This document shows, in pieces, positions 1 through 9,522 of a stretch of DNA of 64,000 bases; positions within the stretch are counted from its first letter, which is position 1; every line of letters starts with the position of its first letter. The DNA comes from Rosenbergiella epipactidis (GTDB lineage: Bacteria > Pseudomonadota > Gammaproteobacteria > Enterobacterales > Enterobacteriaceae): positions 186,001 through 250,000 of the forward strand of contig NZ_JABBFQ010000004.1 in assembly GCF_018494055.1 (NCBI RefSeq). The letters run 5' to 3'. The notes below the pieces were generated by a model, which saw nothing but the letters and a program-made list of their open reading frames with translations, did no database searches and was not told where the DNA came from. The position numbers and the translations under genes were made by a program.

Positions 1-767
1 ATCTCCCCCTCCTCCAATTGCCAGACGGCGCGCTGGCGGATACTGCCACGCCCGGTTTCGTAAATTTTACGAATCTCTTTGCGTGGTGTAATGATTTCAG
101 CTTCGGTCGGAAAATCCGGACCTTGAACAATATCAAGGAGTGCTTCGAGAGAGGTCTCGGGTTTATCAATCAGCGCAATGGTCGCTTGAGCCACTTCGCG
201 CAGGTTATGCGGCGGAATATCGGTGGCCATGCCCACTGCGATACCGGTAGTACCATTTAGTAGGATATTCGGTAAACGCGCAGGCAGCATTTTCGGCTGT
301 TCAAGCGTGCCATCAAAGTTTGGAATAAAATCGACCGTGCCCTGCCCTAATTCAGCTAGCAGGGTTTGCGCATACTTGGAGAGTCGCGACTCGGTGTAAC
401 GCATCGCTGCAAAGGACTTCGGATCATCGGGGGCGCCCCAGTTACCTTGTCCATCAATCAGTGGATAGCGATAGGAAAAAGGTTGTGCCATCAGTACCAT
501 GGCTTCGTAGCAGGCACTATCACCATGGGGGTGATACTTACCGAGTACATCACCGACAGTCCGCGCCGATTTTTTAAATTTTGCGCTGGCATTGAGGCCC
601 AATTCTGACATCGCATAAATGATACGACGCTGTACCGGCTTAAGACCGTCTCCAATATAAGGCAATGCGCGATCCATAATGACATACATCGAATAATTGA
701 GATAAGAATTCTCAGTAAATTCGTGTAGTGCGCGGCGCTCAACACCGTCCTGCGTGATTACACTCAT
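1..767 (-). CDS. parC: DNA topoisomerase IV subunit A (5' part; cut by the window edge)
   Basis: ParC is the DNA-breaking and rejoining subunit of topoisomerase IV, which decatenates daughter chromosomes with ParE. Only the N-terminal 255 residues lie in the window, and translation matches E. coli ParC almost throughout. The active-site tyrosine is present in the [10 protein letters not shown] stretch (about residue 124). The quinolone-determining positions are the sensitive residues: Ser and Glu in [10 protein letters not shown] (S84 and E88 here, S80 and E84 in E. coli). The ATG at 765-767 follows a GAGGAA ribosome site. The N-terminus is about four residues longer than in E. coli. The gene continues left of position 1. 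Confidence 0.97.
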   Translation of the reverse strand, partial: MSVITQDGVERRALHEFTENSYLNYSMYVIMDRALPYIGDGLKPVQRRIIYAMSELGLNASAKFKKSARTVGDVLGKYHPHGDSACYEAMVLMAQPFSYRYPLIDGQGNWGAPDDPKSFAAMRYTESRLSKYAQTLLAELGQGTVDFIPNFDGTLEQPKMLPARLPNILLNGTTGIAVGMATDIPPHNLREVAQATIALIDKPETSLEALLDIVQGPDFPTEAEIITPRKEIRKIYETGRGSIRQRAVWQLEEGE

Positions 768-967
768 GAATTATTCCTCACTTCACTCCCGGGATACCTA
801 TTTCTGGCGGGATTATTTGCCCGCGATAGTACCTTATTAGACATCGTTAGTCACAATAACTCTGATTTTTGCTCTGTGCAGCTATCGCATAGAGCGTTAA
901 TTATCTGCGTGTAAATCGTGGATAATTCTTGGGGACAACTCCCCAAATTTGACATGAGAGAAGACCA

Positions 968-1555
968 ATGAGCCATATCCACATTATTGATGGCGGAACG
1001 ACCTTCGGCCATTCGCAAGGTGAACTCAACCATACCTTGGCTAACACCGCGCAAGAGACACTTGAAGCCTTGGGTCACAAGGTGACAAAAGTATGTGTAA
1101 CCGATGACTACGATATTGAACAAGAGATTGAACAGTTCGTCGCGGCCGATAGCCTTATCCTGCAGATGCCAGGCTGGTGGATGGGCGAGCCTTGGACCGT
1201 GAAAAAATATATCGACGAAGTCTTTACCTTCGGACATGGCCGTCTTTATGCCAATGATGGGCGCAGCCGTGCCGATAGCGAAAAGCATTATGGTTCTGGT
1301 GGTCTGCTGCAGGGTAAGAAATACCTACTTTCACTGACCTGGAACGCGCCGCTGCAAGCATTTACCGATAAAGAACAGTTCTTCGAAGGTGTCGGCGTCG
1401 ACGGGGTTTACCTTCATACGCACAAAGCCTTTCAATTCTTGGGCATGACCGCACACCCTACCTTTATCTGTAACGATGTGATTAAACGTCCTGACGTCCC
1501 AACCTATCTTCGCGACTATCAAAAACACCTGACCGATACTTTCGGCCAGGCGTAA
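968..1555 (+). CDS. mdaB: NAD(P)H:quinone oxidoreductase MdaB
   Basis: This 195-residue flavodoxin-fold protein matches MdaB (modulator of drug activity B) along its full length. MdaB is an FAD-dependent cytoplasmic enzyme that reduces quinones by two electrons, limiting semiquinone redox cycling. Diagnostic segments are QMPGWWMGEPWTVKKY (about residues 74-89) and YGSGGLLQGKKY followed by LTWNAP. It lies divergent to parC and convergent with parE, as in the E. coli neighbourhood, but the ygiN gene usually next to mdaB is absent. The family is clear; the natural quinone substrate is not shown by the sequence. Confidence 0.93.
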   Translation: MSHIHIIDGGTTFGHSQGELNHTLANTAQETLEALGHKVTKVCVTDDYDIEQEIEQFVAADSLILQMPGWWMGEPWTVKKYIDEVFTFGHGRLYANDGRSRADSEKHYGSGGLLQGKKYLLSLTWNAPLQAFTDKEQFFEGVGVDGVYLHTHKAFQFLGMTAHPTFICNDVIKRPDVPTYLRDYQKHLTDTFGQA

Positions 1556-1567
1556 TCCAGCGGGGGA

Positions 1568-3463
1568 TCAGAGTTCGATCTCGACCTGATCTCCTTGCTC
1601 CTGTAACCAATTCCGGCGATCTTCCGAACGCTTCTTCGCCAGCAGCATATCCATAACGCGCAGGGTTTCCGCCTCATCTTCCTCACTGATTGTCAGCTGT
1701 ACCAAGCGACGCGTATTCGGATCAAGCGTGGTTTCACGAAGTTGTGAAGGGTTCATCTCGCCTAACCCCTTAAAACGTTGTACGCTGATTTTTCCGCGCT
1801 TACGACTTAGCTTATCGATGATTATTTCTTTTTCGTCATCATCCAGCGCATAGTGAACCTCTTTACCTAAATCGATACGGTAAAGCGGCGGCATGGCAAC
1901 ATAGACGTGACCGTTACGCACTAGATTCCGGAAATGCTTAACGAATAGCGCGCATAACAATGTGGCGATGTGTAATCCATCGGAGTCAGCATCGGCCAAA
2001 ATACAGATTTTACCGTAACGTAGTTGGCTTAAATCCTCGCTATCGGGGTCAATACCGATTGCGACCGAGATATCATGCACTTCTTGTGATCCCAACACTT
2101 CATCGGAAGAGACCTCCCAAGTATTAAGGATTTTCCCTTTGAGCGGCATGATGGCTTGGAATTCACGTTCGCGAGCTTGTTTTGCGGATCCGCCTGCAGA
2201 ATCCCCCTCGACCAGAAACAGTTCGGTCCGAGATAAATCCTGCGCCGTACAGTCGGCTAATTTCCCAGGTAACGCCGGGCCGCTTGTGAGCTTTTTACGT
2301 ACCACTTTTTTTGCTGCGCGCAGGCGTCGCTGGGCGCTAGCAATCGCTAATTCTGCCAGTTTCTCGGCGATCTGTACGTTCTGGTTTAACCATAAACTGA
2401 ACGCATCTTTCACAACGTTAGCAACGAAACCTGCAGATTGGCGCGAAGATAAACGCTCTTTAGTTTGTCCCGCAAATTGAGGATCCTGCATTTTTACCGA
2501 TAGCACGTAGGCACAGCGATCCCAGATATCCTCTGCGGAAAGTTTCACTCCGCGCGGCAGAATATTCCGGTACTCGCAGAAGTTACGCATCGCATCCAAC
2601 AGTCCTTGGCGCAACCCATTAACGTGAGTTCCCCCTTGCATGGTCGGGATCAAATTGACATAACTTTCAGTCAGTAGCTCCCCGCCTTCAGGTAGCCAGA
2701 GTAGCGCCCAGTCAACCGCTTCCGTCTCACCTGAAAACGAGCCAACGAAAGGTTCCTCAGGTAACACTGGCAAGCCATTAACCGCTTCACGTAAGTAATC
2801 GGTAAGGCCATCCTGATAGCACCAGCGTTGTTCGCTGTCGTTGACCTTATCTTTGAAAACAATCTCAACACCGGGACAAAGTACCGCTTTCGCTTTTAAC
2901 AGATGGCTTAAACGGCTGACGGAAAATTTTGGCGTATCGAAAAAATGGCTATCAGGCCAGAAATGTACGCGCGTCCCCGTATTACGGCGACCAACGGTAC
3001 CGGTGACAGTCAGATCTTGTACCTTATCGCCATTTTCGAAGGCCATATCGTACACTTCGCCGCCACGCTTAACCGTGACTTCTACACGCGTAGAAAGGGC
3101 GTTAACGACAGAAATTCCTACGCCGTGTAACCCACCGGAGAACTGATAGTTTTTATTGGAGAATTTTCCCCCAGCATGCAGACGGCAAAGAATCAGTTCT
3201 ACTGCTGGCACGCCCTCTTCGGGGTGGATATCAACAGGCATTCCTCGCCCATCATCGATCACTTCCAGTGATTGATCGGCATGAAGAATGACCTCAACAC
3301 GCTTAGCATGTCCCGCTAACGCTTCATCGATACTGTTATCGATCACTTCTTGCGCTAAGTGATTCGGACGAACGGTATCGGTATACATACCGGGCCGACG
3401 TCGTACTGGCTCAAGTCCGGTGAGAACTTCGATATCGGCAGCATTATAACTTGATTGAGTCAT
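1568..3463 (-). CDS. parE: DNA topoisomerase IV subunit B
   Basis: ParE is the ATPase subunit of topoisomerase IV and powers ParC strand passage. The 631-residue product has the GHKL ATP-binding domain (DDGRGMPV and GLHGVGISVVNALS), the transducer domain, and a C-terminal TOPRIM domain with VEGDSAGGSAKQ and the acidic DADSDG. The ATG at 3463 was chosen because MTQSSYN aligns with the E. coli N-terminus and is preceded by an AGAAGA ribosome site; a frame extension to 3484 is possible but unlikely. yqiA lies just upstream on the same strand, so parE may be read as the distal gene of that run. Confidence 0.97.
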   Translation of the reverse strand: MTQSSYNAADIEVLTGLEPVRRRPGMYTDTVRPNHLAQEVIDNSIDEALAGHAKRVEVILHADQSLEVIDDGRGMPVDIHPEEGVPAVELILCRLHAGGKFSNKNYQFSGGLHGVGISVVNALSTRVEVTVKRGGEVYDMAFENGDKVQDLTVTGTVGRRNTGTRVHFWPDSHFFDTPKFSVSRLSHLLKAKAVLCPGVEIVFKDKVNDSEQRWCYQDGLTDYLREAVNGLPVLPEEPFVGSFSGETEAVDWALLWLPEGGELLTESYVNLIPTMQGGTHVNGLRQGLLDAMRNFCEYRNILPRGVKLSAEDIWDRCAYVLSVKMQDPQFAGQTKERLSSRQSAGFVANVVKDAFSLWLNQNVQIAEKLAELAIASAQRRLRAAKKVVRKKLTSGPALPGKLADCTAQDLSRTELFLVEGDSAGGSAKQAREREFQAIMPLKGKILNTWEVSSDEVLGSQEVHDISVAIGIDPDSEDLSQLRYGKICILADADSDGLHIATLLCALFVKHFRNLVRNGHVYVAMPPLYRIDLGKEVHYALDDDEKEIIIDKLSRKRGKISVQRFKGLGEMNPSQLRETTLDPNTRRLVQLTISEEDEAETLRVMDMLLAKKRSEDRRNWLQEQGDQVEIEL

Positions 3464-3493
3464 TATCTTCTTTCGTTTATACAATGTGAGTGG

Positions 3494-4075
3494 TTAACAA
3501 GGCGTTAAACCAAGAAATTCGATTATTGATGGAAAGTGACGCTCGACAGAGATAAAAGCATGGTTTCCCCCCTGTTCAATCGTTTGACGGCATGCTGAGT
3601 AGTAAGCAACGGCTTGAGTATAATCTAACACCTCATCGCCGGTTTGTTGCAGCAACCAGAGCAATTTAGGCTCAACTAACGGGGTCACTTCAAGCGTCTT
3701 TAAATCGTTTATGTGGCGTGACTCTAACACATATTTTTGCCCAGTGTATGGATTCTGGTTATCGCCTAAAAAATTCAATAATAACTCAAAGGGCCTGACT
3801 GCTGGATTGATCACAACCGCAGGAACACCATAACGTTGTGATAACCATGTCGCATAATATCCGCCCAAGGATGACCCTACGATCCCGATCGGACGCTGTT
3901 CACACTGCGCAAATTGCGCGTCTAAAAACGTTGCGATCGCCTCAGGCGTTGCCGGAAGTTCTGGAACCTTTAATACGATGGTTGGTGCATTTTCTGCCAA
4001 CCACTTGGCTAATAATGCCGCTTTTTCAGAGCGAGGCGAGCTATTAAAGCCATGGAGATAAAGTAAGGTCGGCAT
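3494..4075 (-). CDS. yqiA: YqiA esterase, alpha/beta hydrolase
   Basis: This 193-residue protein matches the YqiA family of small cytoplasmic alpha/beta-hydrolase esterases. It opens with the oxyanion-side [10 protein letters not shown] motif. It has the nucleophile elbow GSSLGG (serine near residue 68), a late aspartate in TGDEVLDY, and a terminal histidine in GGNHAF, giving a complete Ser-Asp-His triad. E. coli YqiA hydrolyses short acyl esters; its biological substrate is unknown. Only one base separates it from cpdA upstream, indicating translational coupling within the cpdA-yqiA-parE run. Confidence 0.9.
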   Translation of the reverse strand: MPTLLYLHGFNSSPRSEKAALLAKWLAENAPTIVLKVPELPATPEAIATFLDAQFAQCEQRPIGIVGSSLGGYYATWLSQRYGVPAVVINPAVRPFELLLNFLGDNQNPYTGQKYVLESRHINDLKTLEVTPLVEPKLLWLLQQTGDEVLDYTQAVAYYSACRQTIEQGGNHAFISVERHFPSIIEFLGLTPC

Positions 4076-4076
4076 A

Positions 4077-4901
4077 TTAATACCCTTCAGAATGAAAATC
4101 GGGCTGAAACTGTGCGTCGATAAGACGTTGAACCTCTGTCACTATCTCTCCGTTTGGGCGTAACTCTAGCCAACGCCAGCCTGGCGACTGATTATCAATA
4201 GTAAAGCCGGTACATTGCGGGCGAAACTGCACGCAGGTTGAAGGCGTAGACAATACCCGTCGCCCCTGCCAGAGGTCATCCATCTCTTGATGGATGTGGC
4301 CGCATACCACCGTATTAGCGAGGGGATAATCTTGTAACACCTCAGCTAATTCATGCGAATTACGCAGGCTATGGGTATCCAACCAAGTACAACCTGATGG
4401 AATAGGATGATGATGCAACAAAATAACGGTATGGCGCTGTGGATGCCGAGCCAAGGCTTCGCGTAGCCATTGCAGCTGATAGTCACTGAGTAGGCCATGG
4501 GGAACCCCATGCACTTGGCTATCGAGTAAGAGAAGCTGCCACTGATCGCCAAGTAGTACCGATTTTTGATCACAGATGCCTTCACTTGCCAAGGTTTTGA
4601 CCATCGCCGGCTGAAAATCGTGGTTACCCGGTAGCCATACACAGGGCTTCTGTAATCGACGAATACCTTTCGCAAAAGCATGATAAGCCTCAGGACTATG
4701 ATCCTGAGCGAGGTCCCCCGTGGCAATAACCAAATCGATCGGACGCTGTTCAGCGATAACCGCGTCTATCACCGCTTGATAGCTTTGCCAAGTATTGACC
4801 CCCAACAGACTCTCTTGTGCAGTTTTAAAGAGATGCATATCAGTGAGTTGAAGGAGCCGAATGCTCCGGTTATCAGCGATCTCTGGCACTAAAGAATTCA
4901 C
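4077..4901 (-). CDS. cpdA: 3',5'-cyclic-AMP phosphodiesterase CpdA
   Basis: CpdA hydrolyses cAMP to AMP and tunes CRP-dependent gene control. The 274-residue product is a class III metallophosphoesterase with the usual metal ligands: D-x-H in [10 protein letters not shown] in [12 protein letters not shown] in [11 protein letters not shown] in LLHHHPIP, and GHIH near residue 200. It aligns with E. coli CpdA from end to end. Translation starts at GTG (4901), preceded by AAGGTGAG at good spacing. It is followed after one base by yqiA. It is separated from yqiB by about 40 bases, so the yqiB-nudF pair may or may not share its transcript. Confidence 0.95.
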   Translation of the reverse strand: MNSLVPEIADNRSIRLLQLTDMHLFKTAQESLLGVNTWQSYQAVIDAVIAEQRPIDLVIATGDLAQDHSPEAYHAFAKGIRRLQKPCVWLPGNHDFQPAMVKTLASEGICDQKSVLLGDQWQLLLLDSQVHGVPHGLLSDYQLQWLREALARHPQRHTVILLHHHPIPSGCTWLDTHSLRNSHELAEVLQDYPLANTVVCGHIHQEMDDLWQGRRVLSTPSTCVQFRPQCTGFTIDNQSPGWRWLELRPNGEIVTEVQRLIDAQFQPDFHSEGY

Positions 4902-4940
4902 TAAAACTCACCTTATATCCGTGTTGAAATCACTATTGTC

Positions 4941-5372
4941 TCACATCTCAGGCAATGGCGTCGCCATCACACCTTGCACTAGACAATAACGTAGCCATTC
5001 AGAAAGAAACTGATTAATTTGATGCTTTTCATCACGTTGATGCAGTTTCCGATTAGGGTAATCATAGCGTGCTTTAAAGCGATAGATCTGTTGTGTCGAA
5101 CACACTTCTGCAACCATTGCATCATGGTATAACCGCACCGACATTGAGGGTAATTGCCAATAACTCACCACCGGTGCGACTTGTTTTATCAGTACTCGCG
5201 TGGTGTAACGCGTAGACTCCTCGATCACCACTTGATAATGGATGCCATTCACTTGGTAGGTCAAGGCGGCGCCCTCCACCTCTTCTCTTGGGATCAATCT
5301 CCGTAACTGCGCATAGTTGGTTTCATTTAAGCGCATCATTTCTGGAAAATTGGGGGTGTATTGCTGTTTCAT
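4941..5372 (-). CDS. yqiB: YqiB family protein (DUF1249)
   Basis: This 143-residue protein matches YqiB of E. coli, a conserved enterobacterial DUF1249 protein without an established biochemical role. It has no signal peptide or membrane segment and is probably cytoplasmic. The ATG at 5372 overlaps the nudF stop codon as ATGA, a classic coupling arrangement, and gives the [10 protein letters not shown]-terminus that aligns with E. coli; an in-frame GTG at 5384 would add four residues. The constant link with nudF and cpdA suggests a nucleotide-metabolism context, but that is inference from position only. Confidence 0.9.
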   Translation of the reverse strand: MKQQYTPNFPEMMRLNETNYAQLRRLIPREEVEGAALTYQVNGIHYQVVIEESTRYTTRVLIKQVAPVVSYWQLPSMSVRLYHDAMVAEVCSTQQIYRFKARYDYPNRKLHQRDEKHQINQFLSEWLRYCLVQGVMATPLPEM

Positions 5373-6004
5373 GGAGATAACCACTCATTACGTATTTGCT
5401 CATGATGCAGGGCAAGCCATTGGAGGGCGATAATAGAGGCTGCATTATCGATAATTCCCGACTCGACCCACTGATAAGCGAGTTCACGACTCACTACTCT
5501 GACCAGAATATCCTCGTTCTCACTCGCTAACCCATGATTCCCTTCTGCCTTGGTCGCGTCGACCTCACCGATAAATATCGCTAGCCTCTCACTGCTACCA
5601 CCCGGGCTGGATAAATAACTGAGCACAGGTTGAGTTCGTCCAACCTCGACACCCGCCTCTTCTTGTGCCTCACGACGCGCCACCTCCTCATCCGACTCCC
5701 CCTCCTCACAAATCCCTGCGACTAATTCAATTAACCAAGGCGTTTTCCCAGCCTCTAATGCAGGAATGCGAATTTGTTCAATTAATACCACTTCATCACG
5801 AACCGGGTCATAGGGGAGTAAAACGACGGCTTTTCCACGCTGAAATACTTCACGCACCACAGGCTCGCTCATGCCTCCAGCGTAAAGACGGTGGCGAAAA
5901 CGATATTTAGTGATTGAAAAGAATCCCTTATACATGGGTTCTTGGTGCAAAATTTCAACATCATCGCGTGTAAATTGGGTGGGAGATTTTGGCTTTTTGC
6001 ACAT
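5369..6004 (-). CDS. nudF: ADP-ribose pyrophosphatase NudF
   Basis: NudF is a Nudix hydrolase that splits ADP-ribose into AMP and ribose 5-phosphate, removing a reactive sugar nucleotide. The 211-residue product has a perfect Nudix box (G-x5-E-x7-REuxEExGu) at residues 97-119, ending REAQEEAGV. The segment after the box ([13 protein letters not shown]) is typical of ADP-ribose-specific members. Size and sequence match E. coli NudF (209 residues). It is divergent from tolC across about 208 bases, as in E. coli, and its stop overlaps the yqiB start. Confidence 0.95.
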   Translation of the reverse strand: MCKKPKSPTQFTRDDVEILHQEPMYKGFFSITKYRFRHRLYAGGMSEPVVREVFQRGKAVVLLPYDPVRDEVVLIEQIRIPALEAGKTPWLIELVAGICEEGESDEEVARREAQEEAGVEVGRTQPVLSYLSSPGGSSERLAIFIGEVDATKAEGNHGLASENEDILVRVVSRELAYQWVESGIIDNAASIIALQWLALHHEQIRNEWLSP

Positions 6005-6102
6005 ATAATAGACCTCGGATGTAGAGTGGTTCCAATGTCCTAGGACGATTTTTACTAGAAAACTGGGCTATTAACTCAATATTTTACGCTAACGCGCCAA
6101 GT

Positions 6103-6122
6103 AAGGCACGTTCAGCCAACTT
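6103..6122 (+). promoter_or_regulatory. Putative mar/sox/rob box upstream of tolC
   Basis: The segment AAGGCACGTTCAGCCAACTT fits the marbox pattern (GCAC, then a spaced pyrimidine-plus-AA element) bound by MarA, SoxS and Rob. It lies about 90 bases before the tolC start, where E. coli tolC carries its characterised marbox, and the surrounding bases resemble the E. coli leader. The match is seen directly; regulation by these activators is inferred. Confidence 0.55.
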
Positions 6123-6212
6123 ATTTCATTCTGTCTGTCTGGTACAATTCGATATATTTTTTGACCTGACAACTTTATTTTTGCAATTTCGCTGCAACAC
6201 AAAGGAACGCAA

Positions 6213-7712
6213 ATGAAAAAATTGCTCCCCGTACTCGTTGGTCTGAGCTTAGCTGGCTTCAGTCAATTAGGCCACGCTGAAAACTTATTACAAGTTTATC
6301 AACAAGCACGTGATACCAATCCTGATTTACGTAGTGCAGCGGCAGATCGTGATGCTGCGTTTGAAAAAATCAATGAATCTCGTAGCCCATTACTTCCACA
6401 GCTGGGGCTGGGCGGAGATTACACCTTTAACAGCGGTTATCGTGATAGTAGTGGCGTACGTTCCAATGCTTGGGCGGGTTCGTTACAGTTATCACAAACT
6501 ATTTTTGATATGTCGAAATGGCGCGCGTTGACTCTGCAAGAGAAAACGGCAGGGATCCAAGATGTCACTTACCAAGTCGCGCAACAAGATCTTATTTTAA
6601 ACACCGCGACCGCCTACTTTAACGTGCTCAATGCGATTGATACGCTCTCTTATGTGGAAGCACAGAAACAATCGATTTACCGCGAACTTGATCAAACCAC
6701 TCAACGTTTCAACGTTGGACTGGTAGCGATTACCGATGTGCAAAATGCGCGGGCGCAATACGATAGCGTATTAGCGAGTGAAGTGACGGCACGGAACGAT
6801 ATCGATAATAAGATGGAGGCACTACGCCAAGTAACGGGCAACAGTTACTTCTCGTTGTCTTCACTTGATATTGGCCGGTTTAAAACGGAAAGACCTCAAC
6901 CTATCGATGCCTTGCTGACCAAAGCCGAAAACCATAATTTATCGTTGCTGTCTGCTCGCTTATCAAAAGATTTAGCGCGTGAGCAAATTCGCTATTATGA
7001 AACTGGGCATATGCCAACCTTAAGCCTCAATGCATCGACTGGGCTAACGAATACCAAGTATCAAGGCTATCGTGCTCACACCACAAGCACCACCCAAGAT
7101 TCTATCGCGGGGAATAACCAAGTTGGTGTCAGCTTATCTATCCCATTGTATACCGGTGGCTCGGTAACCTCGCAGGTGAAGCAGGCTGAGTATAGCTTCG
7201 TAAGCTCCAGCGAGAAATTAGAAAGCGCACACCGTTCTGCCGTACAAACGGTTCGTTCATCATTTAACAACGTTAATGCATCCATCAGTAGTATCGATGC
7301 TTATCGCCAAGCCGTTGTCTCCGCACAAAGCTCATTGGATGCGATGGAAGCCGGTTATCAAGTCGGGACCCGTACGATTGTCGATGTGTTGGATGCGACC
7401 ACGACGCTGTACAACGCTAAGCAACAACTTTCTGATGCCCGCTACGGTTATCTGATTAATCAAATCAATATCAAATACGCGTTAGGTACGCTTAACGAGC
7501 AAGATATTATCGCGTTAAACAGTAGCCTAGGAAAAGAAGTCTCGACCTCTCCTCAAGCCGTTGCACCGGATAATCCAGCACAAGATAACCGCGCCGATGG
7601 TGCAGCACCGGTACAGACGCAACAAGCATCATTACACTCAACAGCTCCGGTTACTCATTCATCTACCTCTATAACCAGTACGCCTCGTGCAGGTAATCCG
7701 TTTCGCGGATAA
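6213..7712 (+). CDS. tolC: Outer membrane channel protein TolC
   Basis: TolC is the trimeric outer-membrane exit duct used by tripartite drug efflux pumps such as AcrAB and by type I secretion. The 499-residue precursor has a signal peptide cleaved after GLSLAGFSQLGHA. Two outer-membrane efflux protein repeats follow, visible as the paired segments NTATAYFNVLNAIDTLSYVEAQ and the later VSAQSSLDAMEAGYQVGTRT. The C-terminal 65 residues, rich in Ala, Ser, Thr and Pro, are the usual poorly conserved tail. It is a single gene with its own leader containing a marbox-like site, divergent from nudF. Confidence 0.97.
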   Translation: MKKLLPVLVGLSLAGFSQLGHAENLLQVYQQARDTNPDLRSAAADRDAAFEKINESRSPLLPQLGLGGDYTFNSGYRDSSGVRSNAWAGSLQLSQTIFDMSKWRALTLQEKTAGIQDVTYQVAQQDLILNTATAYFNVLNAIDTLSYVEAQKQSIYRELDQTTQRFNVGLVAITDVQNARAQYDSVLASEVTARNDIDNKMEALRQVTGNSYFSLSSLDIGRFKTERPQPIDALLTKAENHNLSLLSARLSKDLAREQIRYYETGHMPTLSLNASTGLTNTKYQGYRAHTTSTTQDSIAGNNQVGVSLSIPLYTGGSVTSQVKQAEYSFVSSSEKLESAHRSAVQTVRSSFNNVNASISSIDAYRQAVVSAQSSLDAMEAGYQVGTRTIVDVLDATTTLYNAKQQLSDARYGYLINQINIKYALGTLNEQDIIALNSSLGKEVSTSPQAVAPDNPAQDNRADGAAPVQTQQASLHSTAPVTHSSTSITSTPRAGNPFRG

Positions 7713-7766
7713 TTAGATGATAACGTTGGTAAAGTCTTCAGGATTTGCCAACGTTAGTGTGGTCTC

Positions 7767-8549
7767 TTACTGCACTAAAACACTTGTCATACTAATACTG
7801 CCCATATCCATTCCACTTACCGGTACCGTTATTCGCTCATCGGCACGGGCTGCGCCCAAGATATACAACAAAGGGAGAAAGTGTTCAGGGGTCGGATTCG
7901 CCAGCAGTGCATCCGGTAACTGCATGTAGTCGATTAACGGATGATGAGTGTCGCCTGTTTGTGAAGTTAAAGCCTCTTGCACCCGTTGATCAAAATTTTC
8001 CGCCCAAGGATAGATATCTCCTTCTTTCCCCCAACGTGCCATCGCTAAATTATGTACAGTATTTCCACTCGCCAGTAATAATACGCCTTCGTCGCGTAGC
8101 GAAGATAACTGTTGCCCCAACTGGTAGTGCTGCTCTGGGGTTAACGCTGCATCTAAACTTAATTGCACCACAGGAATATCGGCATCAGGGTACATTTTAA
8201 CTAATACCCCCCAAGTACCGTGATCTAACCCCCATTGATGGTCCAGTGTAACGTTCACTCCAGCAAGCTGTTGCTTAATTTTTTCCGCTAATTGTGGATC
8301 CCCCGCTGCCGGGTACTGCACATCGAATAATGCTTGAGGAAACTGACCAAAATCGTGGATCGTTCTGGGGTGACTCATCGCCGTCACGGCTGTCCCTCTG
8401 GTCATCCAATGCGCAGAAATCACCAAGATGGCTTTTGGCCGAGGCAATTGTTCCCCGAGTTGACGCCACACTTCTGTATAGCGGTTTTCTTGAATGGCAT
8501 GCATGGGATTGCCATGGCCAAGGAAGAGTGCTGGCATACGTTGCATCAT
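7767..8549 (-). CDS. ygiD: LigB-family extradiol dioxygenase YgiD (DODA type)
   Basis: This protein of about 260 residues belongs to the class III extradiol ring-cleavage family. E. coli YgiD, its close relative, opens L-DOPA at the 4,5-position in vitro; a physiological substrate is not established. Expected metal and catalytic histidines are present in LFLGHGNPM near the N-terminus, ISAHW (about residue 45), LDHGTWG (about 115) and GNTVHNL (about 165). The ATG at 8549 (MMQRMPALF) has a GGGG ribosome site; an upstream in-frame ATG at 8561 adds four residues. It converges with tolC, leaving 54 bases without an obvious strong terminator. Confidence 0.9.
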   Translation of the reverse strand: MMQRMPALFLGHGNPMHAIQENRYTEVWRQLGEQLPRPKAILVISAHWMTRGTAVTAMSHPRTIHDFGQFPQALFDVQYPAAGDPQLAEKIKQQLAGVNVTLDHQWGLDHGTWGVLVKMYPDADIPVVQLSLDAALTPEQHYQLGQQLSSLRDEGVLLLASGNTVHNLAMARWGKEGDIYPWAENFDQRVQEALTSQTGDTHHPLIDYMQLPDALLANPTPEHFLPLLYILGAARADERITVPVSGMDMGSISMTSVLVQ

Positions 8550-8791
8550 GATAAACCCCATTTGTTATCGAATTGGCGTTTAGGATACGCTGCTCAATAG
8601 AAAACACACCTAGCGCACGGTGATGATCATTTTCAAAAAAATTGAATATTAATTTTTACGTGGCGGCGCGGTAACTCTTTTACTCACACAAGATTGATTT
8701 AGAACAATCTTTGAGCGTCGCATGTGAGATCTTTATTGCAAAAGAATCCCGTGTAAAAGAGTAAAAAGGGAGTGTTAATCAAGGAGCGATT

Positions 8792-8948
8792 ATGAAGATT
8801 ACTAAGAAACCTATTCAGTGGCCCTTGGAGTACTGTTGGCTGTTTTATAGGATTAAGTATAATCGGAGCCGAAGTCGGTGCATTGTTGGGAGAGTCTGCA
8901 GGAGATATTTTATATAGTGTAACTGAGAAGACAAATGAACATTTATAA
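8792..8948 (+). pseudogene. Frameshifted small membrane-protein gene (unknown family)
   Basis: A strong AAGGAG site precedes ATG 8792 and the start MKITKKPIQ, but this frame then becomes implausible. The adjacent frames hold the pieces ALGVLLAVL and IGLSIIGAEVGALLGESAGD ending at TAA 8946. Restoring one base near 8818 and one in the T-run near 8843 would give a continuous protein of about 52 residues with one hydrophobic helix and a charged tail; one net insertion is the alternative. I do not recognise the family. Base composition is much richer in A+T than in the flanking core genes. Its end overlaps the next broken gene by 14 bases, suggesting an ancestral pair. Confidence 0.5.
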
Positions 8949-9367
8949 GATAGCAATGGGTGTAGATTTTTTTAAAAACGATAATTTTTCAAATAGTGGA
9001 TCGAAGAAATGCTTCTATTTATAAGAAATTAGATGAACGATTTTATAGAAAATTTAGAAATTATCCTAATTTCTTTTGGCAAGAAGATTTTCCAAGACGG
9101 TATTGGAGTCGTACTCGACCAGATGTTTACGGAAAAATACTTAAAATCAGATCCTACGATGCTACATATTGCTGGCTGAAAACCCTATCTGAAGAGGAGT
9201 TTAACTTTATAAAAAAAATCCCCCTAAGTACTCAGAAAAAAATTATCAGTCATATGACGTTTAAAATTTATCTTTTGTATTTCTTCATTATTTTTTTAAT
9301 TGTGATGGTTTTAGCCGATGGCGGGCTCAACGATTTACTTGAACCAATAATCTATCACACTCCATAA
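8935..9367 (+). pseudogene. Frameshifted orphan protein with C-terminal membrane helix
   Basis: The ATG at 8935 has a GAGAAG site and reads MNIYKIAMGVDF before entering a T7-A5 run (8967-8978). Removing one T there connects it to the long downstream frame and would give 143 residues ending at 9367. Without this, the longest intact frame starts at a GTG (8996) that lacks a ribosome site and yields 123 residues. The body is basic and aromatic (YPNFFWQEDFPRRYW), followed by a hydrophobic helix (YLLYFFIIFLIVMVL) near the end. The family is not recognised. High A+T content and position inside conserved synteny indicate horizontal acquisition. It could be a real frameshift or a homopolymer error. 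Confidence 0.5.
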
Positions 9368-9522
9368 CAAGCTATTTTACTGCGCTAACGCATTCCTAAA
9401 CTGATAGCCGATATTCGCGTAACGGTGTTATCGCGGGTTGTGAACAAGCCTACTGCTACCGACTTACGTTTTGTGGTTTTCTCGACGTCGAGAGCAATAG
9501 GCTTACCCAGTATTCTATTTGC

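Noticed and set aside
851-1288. 145-codon minus-strand frame overlapping mdaB
   Set aside because: It is fully antisense to a gene with strong family identity, with no recognisable product.
8996-9367. GTG 8996 as the start of an intact 123-residue gene
   Set aside because: No ribosome site precedes it, whereas ATG 8935 has one and is linked by removing one T.
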